This document shows, one piece after another, positions 5,119-7,676 of a stretch of 7,676 nt of DNA. Each line of letters opens with the position of its first letter. The stretch's first letter is position 1. Source of the DNA: Campylobacterales bacterium (lineage in GTDB: Bacteria > Campylobacterota > Campylobacteria > Campylobacterales > Hydrogenimonadaceae); the NCBI GenBank assembly GCA_027065635.1, contig JAMONQ010000151.1, forward strand, positions 1 to 7,676, given 5' to 3'. The notes under the pieces are model-generated. The model ran no database searches, was not told where the DNA came from, and saw nothing but the letters and a program-made list of their open reading frames with translations. Both the position numbers and the translations under genes were made by a program.

Positions 5119-7272
5119 TTAAATATCGATCTCTACGCTTCCAAGCACTTCGAACTTCGCATCCGGATCTATCTCTGCATGGCTTAAGACCACCACTTCG
5201 AGTCTGAAGCGCTCGAAAATCTCCGCCAGCGGTTTTCGAAGCATGGGATCGACTATCAGGATGACGGGTGCCACACCTTTTTGAAGGACCTTTTGCGCCT
5301 CTTCGCTGATTCTCTCTACAACCTTGTTTATCTGTCCGACATTGAGCAGCAGCTGCCGTCCTGATTCACTCTCTTGAAGGTGGTCGAGGAGTTTTTGTTC
5401 CGTCTGTGTATTGAGAGTCAGCAGTTTGATTCTTCCCTCCTGATCCTTGTAGAGGCCGGTGATGACACGAGAAAGCCTTGCACGTACCTGCTCTACGATG
5501 ATGTCTACACTCTTGGTATACTCGGCCACGTCGGCGATCGTCTCCAGGATAGTCACCATATCCCTGATCGGAACACGCTCATGCAGCAGCTGTTTCAAGA
5601 CGCGCTGTATAAGTCCCAAAGAGGCTACCTTTAGCGCATCTTCTACGACGACAGGATAATCTTTTTTGACCTTGTCCAGGAGTGACTGTACTTCCTGGCG
5701 CGTAAGGAGATCTTCGGCATGTTTTTTTACCAGTTCGCTCATATGGGTGGAGATGACCGTGGCGGGATCGATGACTGTATATCCTTTGATGAGAGCCTCC
5801 TCCTTTTTGTCGGCATCGATCCAGATAGCATCGAGACCGAATGCCGGCTCTTTGGTATGGATACCCTCTATCTCTTCGGTTGCCATTCCGCTGTTCATGG
5901 CCAGGAATTTGTCGGCATAGACTTCACCGCTTCCTATCTCTACGCCTTTTAGCAGTATCTGGTATGTGTTGGGAGGCAGCTGCAGGTTGTCCCGTATACG
6001 TACCTGAGGCATCAAGAATCCGTAGTCCACCGCGATTTTGCGGCGCATGCTTCTGATTCGCTCCAGAATATCACCTCCGCGACTCGTATCGGCCAGTTTT
6101 ATGAGCTGATATCCGAGATCGAGCTCCAGCATCTCTACCTTGAGTATATCGTCCAGTGCGGCCTCTTCCTCCTCGGGTGTGGGGGTCTTTCTTGTCGGCA
6201 GACTCTCCTCCTCTTCCATCGGAGCGGGACCGCCAGAGGGTGCGAGCAGAGGCTCTTCGCCGCTTTGTCTGCGTATCAGAAAGCCGAGACCTACAAAAAG
6301 AAGACCGACAAACATCAACGGTACGGTAGGAAGTCCCGGTACAAGTGCGAACAAAAAGAGGATGAAACCGACTATGAAGAGTGTTTTGTACTCTTTTATG
6401 AGCTGGTTTATCGCACCTTCGGCGAAGTTCTTTTCATCATCCTTGCTGGCTCTGGTGATGATGATACCTGTGGCGGTGGAGACGATCAGAGCCGGAATCT
6501 GCGATACGAGTCCGTCGCCTATGGTCAGCAGCGTAAATACTCTGGCGGAGTCGGTGAGACTCATGTCGTACTGGAACATTCCGATGAGAAAGCCGCCTAT
6601 GATGTTGATTATGGTGATGATGATGCCGGCGATAGCGTCACCTTTGACGAACTTGCTCGAACCGTCCATCGCTCCGTAGAAGCTTGCTTCCTGAAGAATC
6701 TCCGCTCTTCTTCTTTTCGCTTCCGCTTCGTCTATGAGACCGGCGTTGAGATCCGCGTCTATCGCCATCTGTTTTCCCGGCATCGCGTCGAGTGTGAAGC
6801 GTGCGGCGACCTCTGCCACTCTGGTGGCACCTTTGGTGACCACTATGAAGTTTATGATGACGATGATGGTAAATACTATGATACCTATTACATAGTTTCC
6901 TCCGACGACGAAATCTCCGAAGCTGGTGATGATGTCGCTTACAGCCTCCGGACCTTCATGGCCGTTGCTCAGAATCATTCTCGTCGTGGCGATATTGAGT
7001 GATAGACGGTATAGCGTTATCAGCAGTATCATCGTAGGAAAAGTGGTGAAGTCGGTCGGCTTTTCGATAAAGACCGATATTAGAATCATCAGTACGGATA
7101 TGGCTATCGAGACAGTGAGAAAAAAGTCGAGTACTCCGCTCGGCAGAGGTACGATGATGATCGCCATGATGGCGATGATCATCGCGACAATCGTCAGATC
7201 CTTGGCACTGGCTATGGTTTCAAGAAACGGGATTGCGCGCTTTAGAAGTTTGGAGCGTGTCGCCTTAGCCAA
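5119..7272 (-). CDS. flhA: Flagellar export apparatus gate protein FlhA
   Basis: FlhA is the large inner-membrane export-gate subunit of the flagellar type III secretion system. It forms a cytoplasmic ring that receives substrates and couples export to the proton gradient. The 717 residues are typical of the family (about 690-730). The N-terminal half (about 26-335) contains several hydrophobic helices, the FHIPEP-family block RLSLNIATTRMILSNG (89-104), and the conserved cytoplasmic loop with LDAMPGKQMAIDADLNAGLI (161-180) and FYGAMDGSSKFVKGDA (198-213). Asp203 there probably corresponds to the functionally critical Asp208 of Salmonella. A charged, proline-rich linker (about 335-375) leads to the soluble substrate-docking domain (about 376-717). 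The start is TTG 7272, giving MAKATRSK, with TAAGG seven bases upstream. The next in-frame ATG would cut into the first membrane helix. It lies nine bases after the Rrf2 gene, so the two are probably coupled. Confidence 0.97.
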   Translation of the reverse strand: MAKATRSKLLKRAIPFLETIASAKDLTIVAMIIAIMAIIIVPLPSGVLDFFLTVSIAISVLMILISVFIEKPTDFTTFPTMILLITLYRLSLNIATTRMILSNGHEGPEAVSDIITSFGDFVVGGNYVIGIIVFTIIVIINFIVVTKGATRVAEVAARFTLDAMPGKQMAIDADLNAGLIDEAEAKRRRAEILQEASFYGAMDGSSKFVKGDAIAGIIITIINIIGGFLIGMFQYDMSLTDSARVFTLLTIGDGLVSQIPALIVSTATGIIITRASKDDEKNFAEGAINQLIKEYKTLFIVGFILFLFALVPGLPTVPLMFVGLLFVGLGFLIRRQSGEEPLLAPSGGPAPMEEEESLPTRKTPTPEEEEAALDDILKVEMLELDLGYQLIKLADTSRGGDILERIRSMRRKIAVDYGFLMPQVRIRDNLQLPPNTYQILLKGVEIGSGEVYADKFLAMNSGMATEEIEGIHTKEPAFGLDAIWIDADKKEEALIKGYTVIDPATVISTHMSELVKKHAEDLLTRQEVQSLLDKVKKDYPVVVEDALKVASLGLIQRVLKQLLHERVPIRDMVTILETIADVAEYTKSVDIIVEQVRARLSRVITGLYKDQEGRIKLLTLNTQTEQKLLDHLQESESGRQLLLNVGQINKVVERISEEAQKVLQKGVAPVILIVDPMLRKPLAEIFERFRLEVVVLSHAEIDPDAKFEVLGSVEIDI

Positions 7273-7279
7273 GAAACAG

Positions 7280-7284
7280 CCTTA
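7280..7284 (-). promoter_or_regulatory. flhA Shine-Dalgarno site merged with the Rrf2 stop codon
   Basis: On the minus strand the sequence TAAGG comprises the Rrf2 TAA stop (7284-7282) and two following G residues, seven bases before the TTG at 7272. It is a weak but well-placed ribosome-binding site. It makes flhA translation likely to depend on ribosomes finishing the Rrf2 gene. Confidence 0.5.
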
Positions 7285-7676
7285 CTTTTCGAGGATATCT
7301 TTTAGTGTCAGGTTCTCCAAAAAACCGTCGATTTTATTCTGCAGGCGGTTTAAAAAAGGCCAGATGACACACTGCATGCCGCGATCACTGGGGCAGCTCT
7401 CTTGTGAAGGGGAGCATTCAAAAACCGCCGGTGACTTTCCTTCGGCGGCATTTACCACTTCCATTATCGAGATTTCACTGAACTTTTTGTTGAGTGCGAA
7501 ACCGCCTTTTGCGCCTTTGTAGGAGATAAGGATCCCGTGCTTTGCCAGACTTTGAAGAATCTTTGCGAGAAAGCTTTTGGAGATGCCGAGCTGTCTGGAG
7601 AGAGTGTCGACATCTTTGGGTTCGCCTCCTTCTCCGATAAGCGCCAATGAAAGGAGCGCATATTCGCTCGCCTGGT
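7282..7676 (-). CDS. Rrf2-family transcriptional regulator, probable Fe-S type (5' end off window)
   Basis: This is almost the whole of an Rrf2-type winged-helix regulator, cut by the right window edge. The frame stays open to base 7676 and reads QASEYALLSLALIGEGG at the N-terminal side, the expected first helix of the family (usually M-x-x-[ST]-x-x-x-[ED]YAL). Only about four or five residues should be missing, and the TTG at 7647 is internal. The DNA-binding helix-turn-helix lies in VDTLSRQLGISKSFLAKILQ, followed by the wing SYKGAKGGFAL. Three cysteines, in FECSPSQESC and MQC, have spacing C-x6-C-x7-C. IscR and NsrR also use three cysteines, spaced about C-x5-C-x5-C, to bind an iron-sulfur cluster. 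A cluster here is therefore plausible but not certain. The target is unknown. Its position nine bases before flhA, on the same strand, suggests co-transcription. Confidence 0.92.
   Translation of the reverse strand, partial: QASEYALLSLALIGEGGEPKDVDTLSRQLGISKSFLAKILQSLAKHGILISYKGAKGGFALNKKFSEISIMEVVNAAEGKSPAVFECSPSQESCPSDRGMQCVIWPFLNRLQNKIDGFLENLTLKDILEK

Noticed and set aside
6140..6679. Open frame of 179 codons on the + strand inside flhA
   Set aside because: It is a serine-rich antisense shadow that overlaps another shadow frame. FlhA on the opposite strand accounts for the coding signal.
6265..7002. Open frame of 245 codons on the + strand inside flhA
   Set aside because: It is wholly antisense to FlhA, and its D/Y/E-rich composition reflects the complement of hydrophobic-helix codons. 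No domain or convincing ribosome-binding site was found.
7645..7647. TTG as the start of the Rrf2 regulator
   Set aside because: The frame continues upstream to the window edge with QASEYALLS, which is conserved N-terminal sequence of the family, so the true start is off the window.
7464..7661. Second minus-strand frame over the Rrf2 gene
   Set aside because: It is an out-of-frame shadow. The Rrf2 frame matches the family over its whole visible length.

Overview
This window looks like an ordinary chromosomal stretch from a flagellated bacterium of the Campylobacterota (the former Epsilonproteobacteria). The evidence is the FlhA and Rrf2-type proteins in tandem, a RibF of the short form I associate with this group, and a PAS protein plus membrane chemoreceptor pair resembling the Campylobacter CetB/CetA energy-taxis system. 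I cannot name a genus. All genes are intact except the two cut by the window ends. Coding density is very high and I see no tRNA, rRNA, CRISPR array, insertion sequence or phage gene.

Layout. Positions 2-1920 on the + strand hold three overlapping genes: the 3' part of tlyA (rRNA 2'-O-methyltransferase), ribF (bifunctional riboflavin kinase/FAD synthetase) and cmoA (carboxy-SAM synthase for wobble-uridine modification). They read as one translationally coupled operon. They converge on a minus-strand cluster, with a strong hairpin at the junction (1927-1961). The minus-strand genes, in order of transcription from the right edge, are an Rrf2-family regulator with three cysteines (5' end off the window), flhA (flagellar export gate), a 146-bp gap, a DHH/DHHA1 phosphoesterase, a small Aer/CetB-like PAS protein and a methyl-accepting chemotaxis protein ending in a CZB zinc-binding domain.

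How the genes fit together. The minus-strand group has a motility theme. FlhA is needed to build flagella, and the PAS protein and chemoreceptor look like a two-polypeptide redox/energy-taxis receptor. In such a receptor a soluble FAD-PAS subunit would signal through the HAMP region of a membrane receptor that has no periplasmic sensor. The chemoreceptor adds a CZB domain, so this complex could combine flavin redox sensing with zinc- or oxidant-dependent sensing. The phosphoesterase upstream shares the operon-like arrangement, but its link to taxis is unproven. The + strand group is housekeeping translation and cofactor metabolism. RibF makes the FAD that the PAS protein probably binds, but that connection is only thematic.

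The most unusual non-coding signal is the gap between flhA and the phosphoesterase. It is almost filled by an element of about 120 bp with imperfect terminal inverted repeats of about 32 bp and two GC-rich internal hairpins, and it looks like a MITE or REP-type repeat. No wholly undescribed system is evident. The best candidates for a second look are the CZB-containing split aerotaxis receptor and this intergenic repeat.
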